Below, one piece after another: positions 24,934 through 34,001 of a stretch of 64,000 bases of DNA. The translations under genes were made by a program, and so were the position numbers. The first letter of the stretch is position 1, and the number at the start of each line of letters is the position of its first letter. The notes below the pieces were generated by a model that saw only the letters and a list, made by a program, of their open reading frames with translations, did no database searches and was not told the DNA's origin. Source of the DNA: JAJDGF01 sp031549325 (GTDB lineage Bacteria > Bacillota > Clostridia > Christensenellales > Aristaeellaceae); assembly GCA_031549325.1 (NCBI GenBank), contig JAVBQA010000031.1, positions 12,050 to 76,049 of the forward strand. The letters run 5' to 3'.

Positions 24934-26697
24934 TCAATAGTACGTCACGCCGTCGCCCTCGTGGCGCGGCCTGCTCGCCATGGGCGCCGGGCCGGCTTGG
25001 GGTGCGCTGTGCTTATAGAGAGGCAGGTAGCTGCCATTCGGGTCGATGCCCGCCACGTTGTCGCCCCGCCAGCGCACCCTGTAGACGTCGTCAATGGCGC
25101 GCTCGGCGGTCTCGTATTCAGCCATCGGGAATGTGATCGTGATCACGTCGCCCCGGTTGACCTCACCCAGTCTCATGAACACACGGTTGACGACGGGCAG
25201 CGTGCGCCCGGTTTCCAGGCGTTCCGCCCCGCCGCATAGATAGCTGACCCGCACAGCGCCGTAGGGCGCCCAGTCGGGCGTACGGCACACGAGATCTTTG
25301 ATGTGCTCATTGATCCGCAGCACCACCCTGCCTTCGTGCGGCAGGTGGCTCTCGACGTCCAGCCAACGCGTGTCCCGGTTCAGCAGCAGGTTTACCGACA
25401 CGCGGCCCTGCTTTTCGGTGACGATCTTGCTCCAGCCGTAGAACAGCCCGCGCGCGCCGGAGGCCACGCAGCAGGTCTGCACGTCCATGATGTGGCCTCG
25501 CCCCTTCTCGCCGCTATAGACGAAGTCGTTTGGCGCGGCGTAGCCCGCGAACGCTCCGCGCAGCCGATCGCCCACCTTATAAAAAGTCTTATACCGCGGG
25601 ATGTCGCGCGCTTTGGTATCCAGTTGATGGATCCAGCCGGTGTCGGTGAGCTGGGATTCAACCAGGTGGTTCCGGAGGAACTTCTCCGTCACCTGCCAAT
25701 ACGCGGTGTAGCCCGCCTCGGCCAGCGCGATGGCGCAGCCGATGGCATCTACCAGCGTGCAGGTCTCGTGTTCATAGCCCTGGTCGTGCATGTCGCCGGG
25801 CGTCCAGCCGAATTTCGTGCACCAGTTGTCGAGCGCCCACTGGAGGCGCTTCTCCACCCAGGCGCTGAGCGGCGCGTCAGAAGTATACAGAGCGAACTTG
25901 GCCAGCGAATGCAGCGTGCCCATGCGGGTGTGGAAATGACCGTTTCGGTACTCAAGGGCACCGTTCCAGCTGCCGTCCTCCAGGAACGCCCCGGAGCGCC
26001 GCACAATGTTGGCCGCGAAATTCTCGCAGAGCTCCAGCGCATCAGCGCTGCCGGAGATCCGGTGCCAGCTCAGCAGCGGATTCACCTGCCGCCCCCACAT
26101 GGCGCAGGGGTCGTAGGCCAAGCGGGTGTTGACCGCGTCCAGCGACGGCCAGCCGCCCTCGAAATACTCGCTGGCCGGATAGTACCAGCTCTCGCGCTCT
26201 TTGCGGGCAATGCGCTTCAGCGCCGCAGTGTGCCGGTCTGCGAAGCCCTTTATGCGCTCGTCGCCCGTGGCCGTGTACCAGGTGGTGAGACCCAGCGTGA
26301 CCGCGCGCTGGTCAATCATTGGCGCGCCCGGACGAAACGGCGTGCCCAGGCGCTTCAGCTCTTCGTCGGTGAAGGTGTTGCGCCGGTAGCACAGACCGTC
26401 ATCCCTGATAAAGGACAGCAAGTTTTTCTGATACTGTTTTTCGACATCCCTGCCCTCAGTGGCGCCTGTCATGGCGCGCACCAACTGAATGGAGTCCACC
26501 AAGCGGCCATGGCTGGAGCCAAAGTCCCAGTTGCCGTGACTCATCCAGGCCGGGCTGTCCGGGCCCGACTGCAAAAACCCGCTGAAAAACGGGATGCCCT
26601 CATAGTCGTCGTCCGCCACGTTCAACATGGCGTTCAGCGCGATGTGTGCACGCTCGGCCAGATCCAGCGTGGCGGGAACCCTTCTCTGCTCACTCAT
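24934..26697 (-). CDS. GH127-superfamily (beta-L-arabinofuranosidase-like) glycoside hydrolase, divergent
   Basis: This 587-residue protein has an (alpha/alpha)6-type helical region and a C-terminal beta region. It keeps the Zn-cysteine signature of GH127/GH146 enzymes: E311-x-C313 (HETC) and C409-C410 (QTCCVASG). In that family the zinc-bound cysteine is the nucleophile. Overall sequence is far from the usual DUF1680 members, so specificity is open; beta-L-arabinofuranose or another furanose such as apiose is plausible. There is no signal peptide, so it acts on imported oligosaccharides. It is the last gene of the locus-2 operon, 8 bases past the preceding stop. The start may be ATG 26697 or TTG 26709. 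Confidence 0.75.
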   Translation of the reverse strand: MSEQRRVPATLDLAERAHIALNAMLNVADDDYEGIPFFSGFLQSGPDSPAWMSHGNWDFGSSHGRLVDSIQLVRAMTGATEGRDVEKQYQKNLLSFIRDDGLCYRRNTFTDEELKRLGTPFRPGAPMIDQRAVTLGLTTWYTATGDERIKGFADRHTAALKRIARKERESWYYPASEYFEGGWPSLDAVNTRLAYDPCAMWGRQVNPLLSWHRISGSADALELCENFAANIVRRSGAFLEDGSWNGALEYRNGHFHTRMGTLHSLAKFALYTSDAPLSAWVEKRLQWALDNWCTKFGWTPGDMHDQGYEHETCTLVDAIGCAIALAEAGYTAYWQVTEKFLRNHLVESQLTDTGWIHQLDTKARDIPRYKTFYKVGDRLRGAFAGYAAPNDFVYSGEKGRGHIMDVQTCCVASGARGLFYGWSKIVTEKQGRVSVNLLLNRDTRWLDVESHLPHEGRVVLRINEHIKDLVCRTPDWAPYGAVRVSYLCGGAERLETGRTLPVVNRVFMRLGEVNRGDVITITFPMAEYETAERAIDDVYRVRWRGDNVAGIDPNGSYLPLYKHSAPQAGPAPMASRPRHEGDGVTYY

Positions 26698-26705
26698 GTC
26701 CGCTC

Positions 26706-27998
26706 TCAACCTCTCAGATAATCAAACACGCAATCGCCGCCATCCAGCTCCTGCGCCATGTTCACGGCCAACATGTCCCAGTTCAGAAAGCCCGGGCTCA
26801 TCACGGGCTCCCCGGTCTCGGGCACATAGTACTCATGCAGCTCCCCGGTTGTCTTGAGGTCTTCTCCGAGCAGCCGCAGCGTCTGATCGAAAATGCGCTC
26901 GGCTTCCGCCCGGTAGCCGTAGTTCATCAGCCCCCGGAACACCGCGTAGTTCACCACCAACCAGATGGGCCCCAGCCAGTTGGAGGGGTTGTTGGTGGCT
27001 TCGAGGTTGTACATTTTCTCATCTCTTGACAGCGCGCGGATGCCAAACGGACAGGCGAATGTGCCCTCATCGGTGATGTGGCGCACAAGCGCCCGAGCCT
27101 GCTCTTTCGTGGCAACGCCGGTCAGCAGCGGAATGAAGCCCGTCCAGGTGCGGATCTTGATGGGCAGCGTGTGCCAGAACACGCCCAACCCCTTGTGGAA
27201 CCAGTCATAGGCGCGGGTTCTGATGTCAACATCCTGAGAATAGAAAAACTGGTCGCGCGCGTCCCAGCAATGCTCCCGGATCGCCCCGGCCAGCGCGTCG
27301 GCCTTTGTTTCATAATGCTCCGCCCGGTCTGGCTGCCCCAATGCCTGGAGGATTTTCGCCATAGCCCGCAGCTCCATCACCATGAACCCATTCAGAAACA
27401 CATTGGCGGTGGAGAAGCGCGGCCTGCCAAACGTGGCCGGGTCGTTGTCCATACCGATCATCACGTCGTCAGCCCAGACGTAGAGCCCGGTTGTTTCATG
27501 CAGATAAAACCGGTCGTAGCACTCGAAATACTTTTCAAGCCGGGTCCGATGCTCGCGCATCCAGTCGAACGAACCGATGTAGCCGCTGATGATGGCTGCC
27601 TGCTGGCACAGAAACGGCTTATGCATGTTCAGCACATGCCCCTCCCAGTGCTTGCGGATCAGGTAGGATTCCTCGTCGTCCCCCTGTATGTTGTTCGACA
27701 CCATCATCGGGATGTAGCCGTCCTCCAACTGAAACGCCAGAAAGTTCAGCACATTGCCCTGGGCGTGCTCGATCAGCTTCTCTCGAAACCCCGGCCCGGC
27801 GGCAGAGGTTTTTGAGAAGCCCATCAGCGAATACACCGTCCAGAACGTGTCCCAGTCCCACAGGTTGCCGTCATAGATGGAGCCCGGGTCGATGAACGGA
27901 TGCGGGAAGCGGGCGCCCGCTTGCTTGAACACGCGGGGCGACTTCTCGCGGATGTAGGTTTCGATCAGCCTTAGGTACTCCTTGTTTTGCTCGGTCAT
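26706..27998 (-). CDS. Trehalase-like (GH63/GH37 clan) (alpha/alpha)6 glycoside hydrolase
   Basis: This 430-residue cytoplasmic protein has SIYDGNLWDWDTFWTVYSL, an acid-bearing VWADDVMIGMDNDPATFGRPRFS and NPSNWLGPIWLVVNYAVFRGLMNYGY. It ends with TGELHEYYVPETGEPVMSPGFLNWDML. This matches the GH63/GH37-like barrel with Asp general acid and Glu base. GH63 members cleave alpha-glucosides, and related groups cleave mannosyl- or glucosylglycerate. It overlaps the GH78 gene by 4 bases, so it is translated with the rhamnosidase and probably attacks the same imported oligosaccharide. Substrate unknown. Confidence 0.78.
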   Translation of the reverse strand: MTEQNKEYLRLIETYIREKSPRVFKQAGARFPHPFIDPGSIYDGNLWDWDTFWTVYSLMGFSKTSAAGPGFREKLIEHAQGNVLNFLAFQLEDGYIPMMVSNNIQGDDEESYLIRKHWEGHVLNMHKPFLCQQAAIISGYIGSFDWMREHRTRLEKYFECYDRFYLHETTGLYVWADDVMIGMDNDPATFGRPRFSTANVFLNGFMVMELRAMAKILQALGQPDRAEHYETKADALAGAIREHCWDARDQFFYSQDVDIRTRAYDWFHKGLGVFWHTLPIKIRTWTGFIPLLTGVATKEQARALVRHITDEGTFACPFGIRALSRDEKMYNLEATNNPSNWLGPIWLVVNYAVFRGLMNYGYRAEAERIFDQTLRLLGEDLKTTGELHEYYVPETGEPVMSPGFLNWDMLAVNMAQELDGGDCVFDYLRG

Positions 27999-30736
27999 AG
28001 CGCCTCCAGCATTTTCGAGAGCTCCAGCAGCCGCGGGTCGTCCGCGCTCAGGAAACCCTCCTGCACATAATCGTTCACGCAGCGCTCCCCCGCCATCATC
28101 TCAAAAAGCATCATCTTGGGCAGCTCGGGCAGCGCTTCTCTCAGCGCCTCCAGCGCCGCGGGATTCTGATGGATGGCGCTAAGCGGAGAATCCAGCGTCA
28201 GCACGTCTTTGGGCATGATCTTTGCGATCTCATGCACGCCCGGTTTCAGGGTTTCCACAGCCTCGCCGGGCAGTTGCAGCTCGGCTGTCGCGCCAAACGG
28301 CACCACAAAGCGGTACTGCACCAAGTTCTCGTCGATCTTCCAGCCGCTTTCGATGCGCCCCACCGGCGAGTCGAAGATGGCTTTTGCGCTCCCCAGCAAC
28401 CGATCGGGCTTGGGCGCCAGCAAAATCTTCCGGAAACCCGGGGCGCTCTCTACCGGGTTGATGCCGCACACGTCGCGATACAGCCACTCCACGATCGAAC
28501 CATAGGCGTAGTGGTTCAACGAGTTCATGCCGGTGTCGCTGATGCTGCCATCCGGCAGGATTGAGTTCCAGCGCTCCCAGATGGTGGTCGCACCCATGTT
28601 GACCTCGTACAGCCAGGACGGAAAATCCTGCTGCAGAAGCAGTTTGTAAGCGATGTCGTTGTTGCCTGTGTTGGACAGCACGCGATTCAGATACGGCGTG
28701 CCTATAAACCCGGTGCGGAGGTGGTAGTTCGATTCCTTCAGTTTCAGCCGCAGCGCGTAGGCCGTCTTCTCCCGGTGCTTCACGGGCACAATGTCCATGA
28801 ACAACGCCAGAATGTAAGCGGTCTGGGTGGTGACGGCCAGGCGGCCCGACGGCGTCAGGAACTCCCGCAAGATGGCGGCATGGATCTCGGCTTGCAGATT
28901 CTCATAAGCCGACGCGTCATCATGGAGCCCCAGCGCGCGGGCGGCCTTGACCAGCAGGCGCGTGGAGTACAAATAGAAACAGCTGGCCAGATAGATGCGC
29001 TCTGTGCCGCCAAAGCGGTATCCGATGGGATCCTCTACGTCCAGCGACAGCCAGTCGCCGTAGTGGAAGCTGCCCTTCCACAGCCGCGTATCCCCACCCT
29101 TGTGGTCGTGCTCGCGCAGCGCGTCCACCCAACCCTTCATGGAGGGGTACTGCTCGCGCAAAGCAGTCAGGTCGCCGTAACGCACGTACAGGCTCCACGG
29201 GATGATCGTGGCCGCGTCTCCCCAGGCGCAAGCGCCCAGCTGATTCACGTCGTGCCTGGGCACCACGACAGGCACCCAGCCCCCTGTCTTTCTCTGTTCC
29301 ATCAGCATGTCGTGCATGTATTTGCCGAAGAACGCGGCCACGTCCATGTTGAACGCGCCTGTGCCAAAGAACACCTGCGAGTCGCCCGTCCAGCCCATGC
29401 GCTCATCGCGCTGGGGGCAGTCGGTTGGCGTGTCCAGATAGTTGCCGCGCTGACCCCAGTAGGTGTTTTTGAACAGCTTGTTCACCAGCCTGTTGTCGGT
29501 CTCGACGCTGCCGGTGTCACGCATGTCTGAATACAGCACCAGTCCCCTGAAGTTGTCGATTTTCACCGCGCTGTGCCACTCCGTCAGTTTCACATAGCGG
29601 AACCCGAAGAACGTGAACTGCTGGCGCACCCAGCCCGCCTGGCCGTCGGATTCATAGATGAATTCGGCCTTGGCTGTGCGCAGGTTGTCTCGATAAAAGT
29701 TACCGTCCTGCAGCACTTCGCCGAACTGTATGTGGATCCGCGAGCCCTTGGGGGCGTCGCAAAAAAAGCTGAGAAACCCCACCATGTTCTGCCCCATGTC
29801 CAGCACCGTCTCGCCCTTGGGCGTCTTGAGGATGTCGACCGGCCTGAGCTCGTGCATCACGCGGGTAGCCGGGCTGCGCCGCGCCTCCAGCAGCGCCTTT
29901 TTGATCTCGACGAGTTTCACCGGATAGGTTTTGGAGGTGTCGATCGTCCGGTCCTCGTGCTCGCCGTCGAAGATACCCGACGCAATGACCGAGCTGCGCC
30001 TGGCCTGCCAGGAAGCGTCCGACAGCACCACCTGCTCGTCGCCGTTCTGATAGCGGATGTGCATCTCTAAGATCAGCGCGAACTCATGGCCGTACTGGAA
30101 GTTCTGGCGGCGATTCAGCCCGTAGCGCCCCTTATACCAGCCGTTGCCCAGCGCGGCCTCCAGCGTGTTCCCGCCCCGCTTCAGCGCGTCGGTTACATCG
30201 TAGGTCTGATAGGGCAGCCACATGTCATAAGCGCACAGCCCGGGTGCGAGAAACTCGTCCCCCACCTTGCGCCCGTTCAGGCTCAGTTCATAAAGTCCCA
30301 GCCCACACGCGTACACGCGCGCGGAGGCGACCTGCTTGTCCACAGGGACCTCGGTGAGCAGCACCGGATGCCACTCGGAATTGAAGTCGGGCGCGATCCA
30401 CTCGGCCGCCCAAGGCTCGTCGAGCTTCCCGGTTTCAAACCAGGCGGCATCGCTGGCGAGCGACTCGCCCAGATCCGTCACCACGCTCACCCGCCAGTAG
30501 TAGCGCGTACGGGGCGCGAGCTTCATCGGCAGCGGATAGCAGACGCTGTCGATATCCGCCCTCCTGCCGCTGTCAAAGGCCAGCTTTTCGAAATCCGGCG
30601 TCATCGACACCTCGACCCGCGAGGTTTTCGCGCATTCGCCGTCGGCCTCCACAACCCACGACAACCGGGGCGCATCGCCCAGCGCGTGCCCCAGCGGATT
30701 GGTTAGCCGGTTGGTGAGAAGGTTGACAATGGCCAT
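27995..30736 (-). CDS. GH78 alpha-L-rhamnosidase
   Basis: This 913-residue cytoplasmic enzyme has the GH78 order: an N-terminal fibronectin-like/Bac_rhamnosid_N region (PRTRYYWRVSVVTDLGES, then ARVYACGLGLYELSLNGRKVGDEFLAPG), a second beta domain and the (alpha/alpha)6 catalytic barrel. The barrel carries DCPQRDERMGWTGDSQVFFGTGAF, which holds catalytic acids, and GDAATIIPWSLYVRYGD. A C-terminal beta-sandwich starts near SAPGFRKILLAPKP. It inverts terminal alpha-L-rhamnose from plant glycans or glycosides. The ATG at 30736 follows AGGAGG; a TTG one codon upstream is less likely. About 30 residues at the end (MMLFEMMAGERCVNDYVQEGFLS region) extend beyond the usual fold. Confidence 0.95.
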   Translation of the reverse strand: MAIVNLLTNRLTNPLGHALGDAPRLSWVVEADGECAKTSRVEVSMTPDFEKLAFDSGRRADIDSVCYPLPMKLAPRTRYYWRVSVVTDLGESLASDAAWFETGKLDEPWAAEWIAPDFNSEWHPVLLTEVPVDKQVASARVYACGLGLYELSLNGRKVGDEFLAPGLCAYDMWLPYQTYDVTDALKRGGNTLEAALGNGWYKGRYGLNRRQNFQYGHEFALILEMHIRYQNGDEQVVLSDASWQARRSSVIASGIFDGEHEDRTIDTSKTYPVKLVEIKKALLEARRSPATRVMHELRPVDILKTPKGETVLDMGQNMVGFLSFFCDAPKGSRIHIQFGEVLQDGNFYRDNLRTAKAEFIYESDGQAGWVRQQFTFFGFRYVKLTEWHSAVKIDNFRGLVLYSDMRDTGSVETDNRLVNKLFKNTYWGQRGNYLDTPTDCPQRDERMGWTGDSQVFFGTGAFNMDVAAFFGKYMHDMLMEQRKTGGWVPVVVPRHDVNQLGACAWGDAATIIPWSLYVRYGDLTALREQYPSMKGWVDALREHDHKGGDTRLWKGSFHYGDWLSLDVEDPIGYRFGGTERIYLASCFYLYSTRLLVKAARALGLHDDASAYENLQAEIHAAILREFLTPSGRLAVTTQTAYILALFMDIVPVKHREKTAYALRLKLKESNYHLRTGFIGTPYLNRVLSNTGNNDIAYKLLLQQDFPSWLYEVNMGATTIWERWNSILPDGSISDTGMNSLNHYAYGSIVEWLYRDVCGINPVESAPGFRKILLAPKPDRLLGSAKAIFDSPVGRIESGWKIDENLVQYRFVVPFGATAELQLPGEAVETLKPGVHEIAKIMPKDVLTLDSPLSAIHQNPAALEALREALPELPKMMLFEMMAGERCVNDYVQEGFLSADDPRLLELSKMLEAL

Positions 30737-30749
30737 CAATAATGCCCTC

Positions 30750-31586
30750 CTATCCTTTGACCGCGCCGGCGGTCATCCCCTCGATGACCAGCTTGTTCAT
30801 CGAGATGTAGATCATCAGCGTCGGCATGACGCTGATGGCGATGCACGCGAAGATCGCCCCCCAGTTGCGGTTGCCGTATTGGTCGGAGAAATACAGCAGG
30901 CCCGTCTGCACGGTCTTGAGCGCGCTGTCGTTGATAAAGGTCATGGAGAACATCAGATCGTTCCAGCGGAAATAGAACTGAATGACGCCCACCGTGACGA
31001 TGCCGGTCTTCATCAGCGGCAGCACGATGCGCGAAAACACCTGATAGATGTTTGCGCCGTCGATGACGCTTGCCTCAATCAGCTCGTCGGGCAGCGCCAC
31101 CAGATAACTCCTGAGCAGGAAGACCGACAGCGGCAGGCCGAACGCGATGTACGTCAGAATCAGCGACATGCGCGAATTGATCAGGCCCAGGTTGTTGTAG
31201 ATGGTGTACAGCGGGATCAGCACCACCGCCGTGGGCACCATGATGCCGCTGAGAAACAGGTTCATCACGCGGCCGCGCCACTTCCATTGCATTTTGGTCA
31301 GCGCGAACGCGCTGGTGGTGGCCAAAAGAATGATGAGCACCAGCGCGGAAACCGTTACGATGGCGCTGTTCATGAAGTAGATGTTCATGCGCCCGCGGTT
31401 CCAGGCCTCCACATAGTTCTGCCAATACAGCCCTTGGGGCAGCGCGTAGGATGCCGACAGCGAGAATTCGGTGTTGCTCTTGAACGAGCTCATCAGGATC
31501 CAAAAGATCGGGTAGATCTCCACGAACAGAAACAGAGCGATCAGCAGCTTGCCGATGATGGCCATTGCGCCTTTCTTCTTGACCAT
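30750..31586 (-). CDS. CUT1 carbohydrate ABC permease (MalG-like), importer 2
   Basis: This 278-residue, six-helix protein has the EAA loop LIEASVIDGANIYQVFSRIVLPL and C-terminus NKLVIEGMTAGAVKG. It lies 1 base after the MalF-like partner and 13 bases before the GH78 gene. It likely imports a rhamnose-containing oligosaccharide for the intracellular glycosidases of the same operon. Confidence 0.93.
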   Translation of the reverse strand: MVKKKGAMAIIGKLLIALFLFVEIYPIFWILMSSFKSNTEFSLSASYALPQGLYWQNYVEAWNRGRMNIYFMNSAIVTVSALVLIILLATTSAFALTKMQWKWRGRVMNLFLSGIMVPTAVVLIPLYTIYNNLGLINSRMSLILTYIAFGLPLSVFLLRSYLVALPDELIEASVIDGANIYQVFSRIVLPLMKTGIVTVGVIQFYFRWNDLMFSMTFINDSALKTVQTGLLYFSDQYGNRNWGAIFACIAISVMPTLMIYISMNKLVIEGMTAGAVKG

Positions 31587-31587
31587 G

Positions 31588-32469
31588 TCAATACCGCTCC
31601 TTTCCGACCAGGTTGACGATCTGCGTCATCACCAAGCACTGAATCAGGATCAGAATTGCCACGGCGCTGCCATAGCCATACTGGTCAAACTTGAACGCGT
31701 TCTGGTACATGTTCATCGTCATGGATGCCGTGGCGTTGCCCGGGCCGCCGCCGGTCAGCGCCGTGGCGCTCTCGAACATTTTGATGGTGCCGGTGAAGCT
31801 GAACACGAAGCAGGTGGTCAGGATCGTCTTGAGCATGGGCAGCAAAATGTGTCCAAACAACCGGAAGCTGCTGGCGCCGTCGATGTGCGCAGCCTCGATG
31901 ATCTCCTCGGGAATGTCGACCAGCGCGCCGTAAATGATCACTGTATAAAACCCAATGGCCGTCCAGATGTCCATGATGCACAGCGCGCCAAAGGCGGTGC
32001 CCGACTGCCCCAGCCAAGGCTGCACCAAAAAGCCCAAGCCGATTCGATCCAGCACAGCGTTGATCAACCCGTAGCTGGGTACCAGCGCGTACATCTTGAT
32101 GAACATCTGCGCCACGGCCACCGCGGGCAGAATTGTCGGAATGAAGATCAAGGTCCGGGACAGCGTCTTAAACTTCTTGACGCTGAAATGCACCATCAGC
32201 GCCGACATCAGCCCAAAGCACACCTGGCAGGGCGTGACGATGGCGATGTAGCGCCAGTTGACCTTGATGGCGTTGACGGTCTGCGGATTGCTCCACATGT
32301 CGATGTAGTTTTGCAGCCCATAGAACTGAAAATTCATGCCGGGCATGCCGGAGAACAGCGAATAAACGAACGTCCAGATGATCGGGATGAAGATAACCCC
32401 CACAAAGATCACGAAGGCGGGCAGCACAAACAGGCAAATCGCCCGCTTGTCGCGCAGCACTTTTTCCAT
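31588..32469 (-). CDS. CUT1 carbohydrate ABC permease (MalF-like), importer 2
   Basis: This 293-residue permease has EAA loop IIEAAHIDGASSFRLFGHILLPM and GGGPGNATASMTMNMY. The chosen ATG (32469) has GGGGGC upstream, while the alternative at 32490 has no ribosome binding site. It pairs with the MalG-like protein and the binding protein at 32552. Confidence 0.92.
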   Translation of the reverse strand: MEKVLRDKRAICLFVLPAFVIFVGVIFIPIIWTFVYSLFSGMPGMNFQFYGLQNYIDMWSNPQTVNAIKVNWRYIAIVTPCQVCFGLMSALMVHFSVKKFKTLSRTLIFIPTILPAVAVAQMFIKMYALVPSYGLINAVLDRIGLGFLVQPWLGQSGTAFGALCIMDIWTAIGFYTVIIYGALVDIPEEIIEAAHIDGASSFRLFGHILLPMLKTILTTCFVFSFTGTIKMFESATALTGGGPGNATASMTMNMYQNAFKFDQYGYGSAVAILILIQCLVMTQIVNLVGKERY

Positions 32470-32492
32470 GAGATCAAGCCCCCAATCCATTA

Positions 32493-32526
32493 CCGGGGAA
32501 AGGCGCCGAAGCGCGCCTTTCCCCGG
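32493..32526 (-). repeat. Intra-operon hairpin between binding-protein and permease genes, importer 2
   Basis: CCGGGGAAAGGCGC (32493-32506) is perfectly inverted at 32513-32526 around a 6-base loop. It lies between the binding-protein stop and the permease start, without a T-run. Confidence 0.8.
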
Positions 32527-32551
32527 GGTGTTCCGGAATGCCGTTCGGGCA

Positions 32552-33844
32552 TTAGCCCCTGTTTTTGTCCGCGGAGTTCTGCAACTGGGTCATGTAGTCC
32601 TCGGCGGTCATCTCGCCGGAGTACAGCAGCGCGATGTTGTCCTGGGCCAGCGTGCTGGTCTCGGAATCCATCTTCGCTTCGAACCACAGGAACGCGCCTT
32701 TGGCGCTGCCGAGCGCGTCGCCCACGATCTGGGTGTACACCGGCAGATCGGCGGGCATCTCGTTGATCTTGTAGCCCTTGAAGGTGCCGAAGTTCTGCAT
32801 GGAGTAGTCGCCGATGCGCGGCAGCACATACTTCATCCAGTCGCCGACCGCCTCGTCATACTTCTTGGCGGAGAACATCATGATGTTGCCACAGTTCATG
32901 GAGTAGTCGTCCAGCGTGCTCTGGTCGTTGTCCAGCGGCACGTTGAAGAAACCGACGCCTTCCGGGCCGGCGGCGTTCTCCGGCTGAGACAGGTTCTGGG
33001 TGATCCAGCTGCCGTTGTACTGCATGGCGGCCTGGCCGTTCATCAGCATCTCGGTGGCGGTGCCCGGATCGATTGTGGTCATGCCCTGCACGAAGTATTC
33101 GTTCTTGGCCATGTCCTGGAACATCTGCGCAGCCTCGACATAGGGCGCGTCGGTGAACTTCGCCGTGCCTTCCATGGCGTCCTTCACGGCGTTCAGGCCG
33201 ACGTGACGCGCCACATAGGCGTTCAGCACGCGGGTCATGGGCCACTTGTCCTTTCCGCCCTGGGCGATCGGCGCGATGCCGGCGTCCTTCAGTTTCTGGC
33301 ACACGATCATGAACTCGTCCCAGGTCTTCGGCACTTCGACGCCTGCCTTCTCAAACAGCGCCTTGTTGTACCAGAAGCCTTCCACGTTCAGGCCCAGCGG
33401 CAGGTCGTACAGGCCGACGCCGTCCACCAGATTGACGAGCAGCGAAGCGGCGCCTTCATCCACGCAGTCGCGAATGCCCAGCTCGGTCAGCGCCTTGTCC
33501 AGATCCAGGATCTGGCCAGACTCAATGACCTTCTTCAGGCGCTTGCCTGACTCGTAGATGCAGATCTCGGGCAGGTCATCGCTGGCCATCAGCGTGGTGA
33601 CCTTCTGGTCCAGGTTCTCGATGCTCACGAACTCGTAGTCCAGCTTGAAGTTGTCGACGGTCTCGCCGTACTCCTTGGACAGCTCGTTCAGAATGTAGCC
33701 GTTCGTCGAGGGGTTGGTCTCGTCCCAGATGGACAACAGCTTGATCGTGCGCGACTGGAATTTGGTCTCGGCGTTTACCGAGACGGCACCCAGCAGCCCC
33801 GCGACCATCAGAACAACCAGGGTCAGGGAAAGCAGCTTCTTCAT
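32552..33844 (-). CDS. Extracellular sugar-binding protein of CUT1 importer 2
   Basis: This 430-residue protein has a signal peptide (MKKLLSLTLVVLMVAGLLGAVSVNA) and no lipobox Cys. Family-1 binding-protein features are GLYDLPLGLNVEGFWYNKALFEKAGVEVPKTWDEFMIVCQKLKDAGIAPIAQGGKDKWP and MLMNGQAAMQYNGSWI. Its operon context (GH78, furanosidase-like and transketolase genes) suggests a rhamnosylated oligosaccharide as ligand. AGGAGAGG precedes the ATG. Confidence 0.93.
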   Translation of the reverse strand: MKKLLSLTLVVLMVAGLLGAVSVNAETKFQSRTIKLLSIWDETNPSTNGYILNELSKEYGETVDNFKLDYEFVSIENLDQKVTTLMASDDLPEICIYESGKRLKKVIESGQILDLDKALTELGIRDCVDEGAASLLVNLVDGVGLYDLPLGLNVEGFWYNKALFEKAGVEVPKTWDEFMIVCQKLKDAGIAPIAQGGKDKWPMTRVLNAYVARHVGLNAVKDAMEGTAKFTDAPYVEAAQMFQDMAKNEYFVQGMTTIDPGTATEMLMNGQAAMQYNGSWITQNLSQPENAAGPEGVGFFNVPLDNDQSTLDDYSMNCGNIMMFSAKKYDEAVGDWMKYVLPRIGDYSMQNFGTFKGYKINEMPADLPVYTQIVGDALGSAKGAFLWFEAKMDSETSTLAQDNIALLYSGEMTAEDYMTQLQNSADKNRG

Positions 33845-33925
33845 GACATTTCCTCTCCTATTTATAGATTCCTGATATTTGCAGCAGACATGCTCGTCCG
33901 CCTACTGCCGAGTGGAACAGACCGC

Positions 33926-33953
33926 CCGTTCGGCGCGGTCCCGCGCCGAACGG
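33926..33953 (-). repeat. Very strong hairpin between isomerase and binding-protein genes
   Basis: CCGTTCGGCGCGG (33926-33938) is perfectly inverted at 33941-33953 around a 2-base loop. The 157-base gap from 33845 to 34001 also has a GGCCCC/GGGGCT stem. It may cut read-through from the metabolic genes into the importer genes. Confidence 0.75.
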
Positions 33954-34001
33954 CCCCAAGGGGCTAATATAGAAAACCGCCACGGCAACCCGCACACGCG
34001 C

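Noticed and set aside
25303..26721. 472-codon plus-strand open frame
   Set aside because: Antisense to the GH127-like gene, no start site context and no recognisable motifs.
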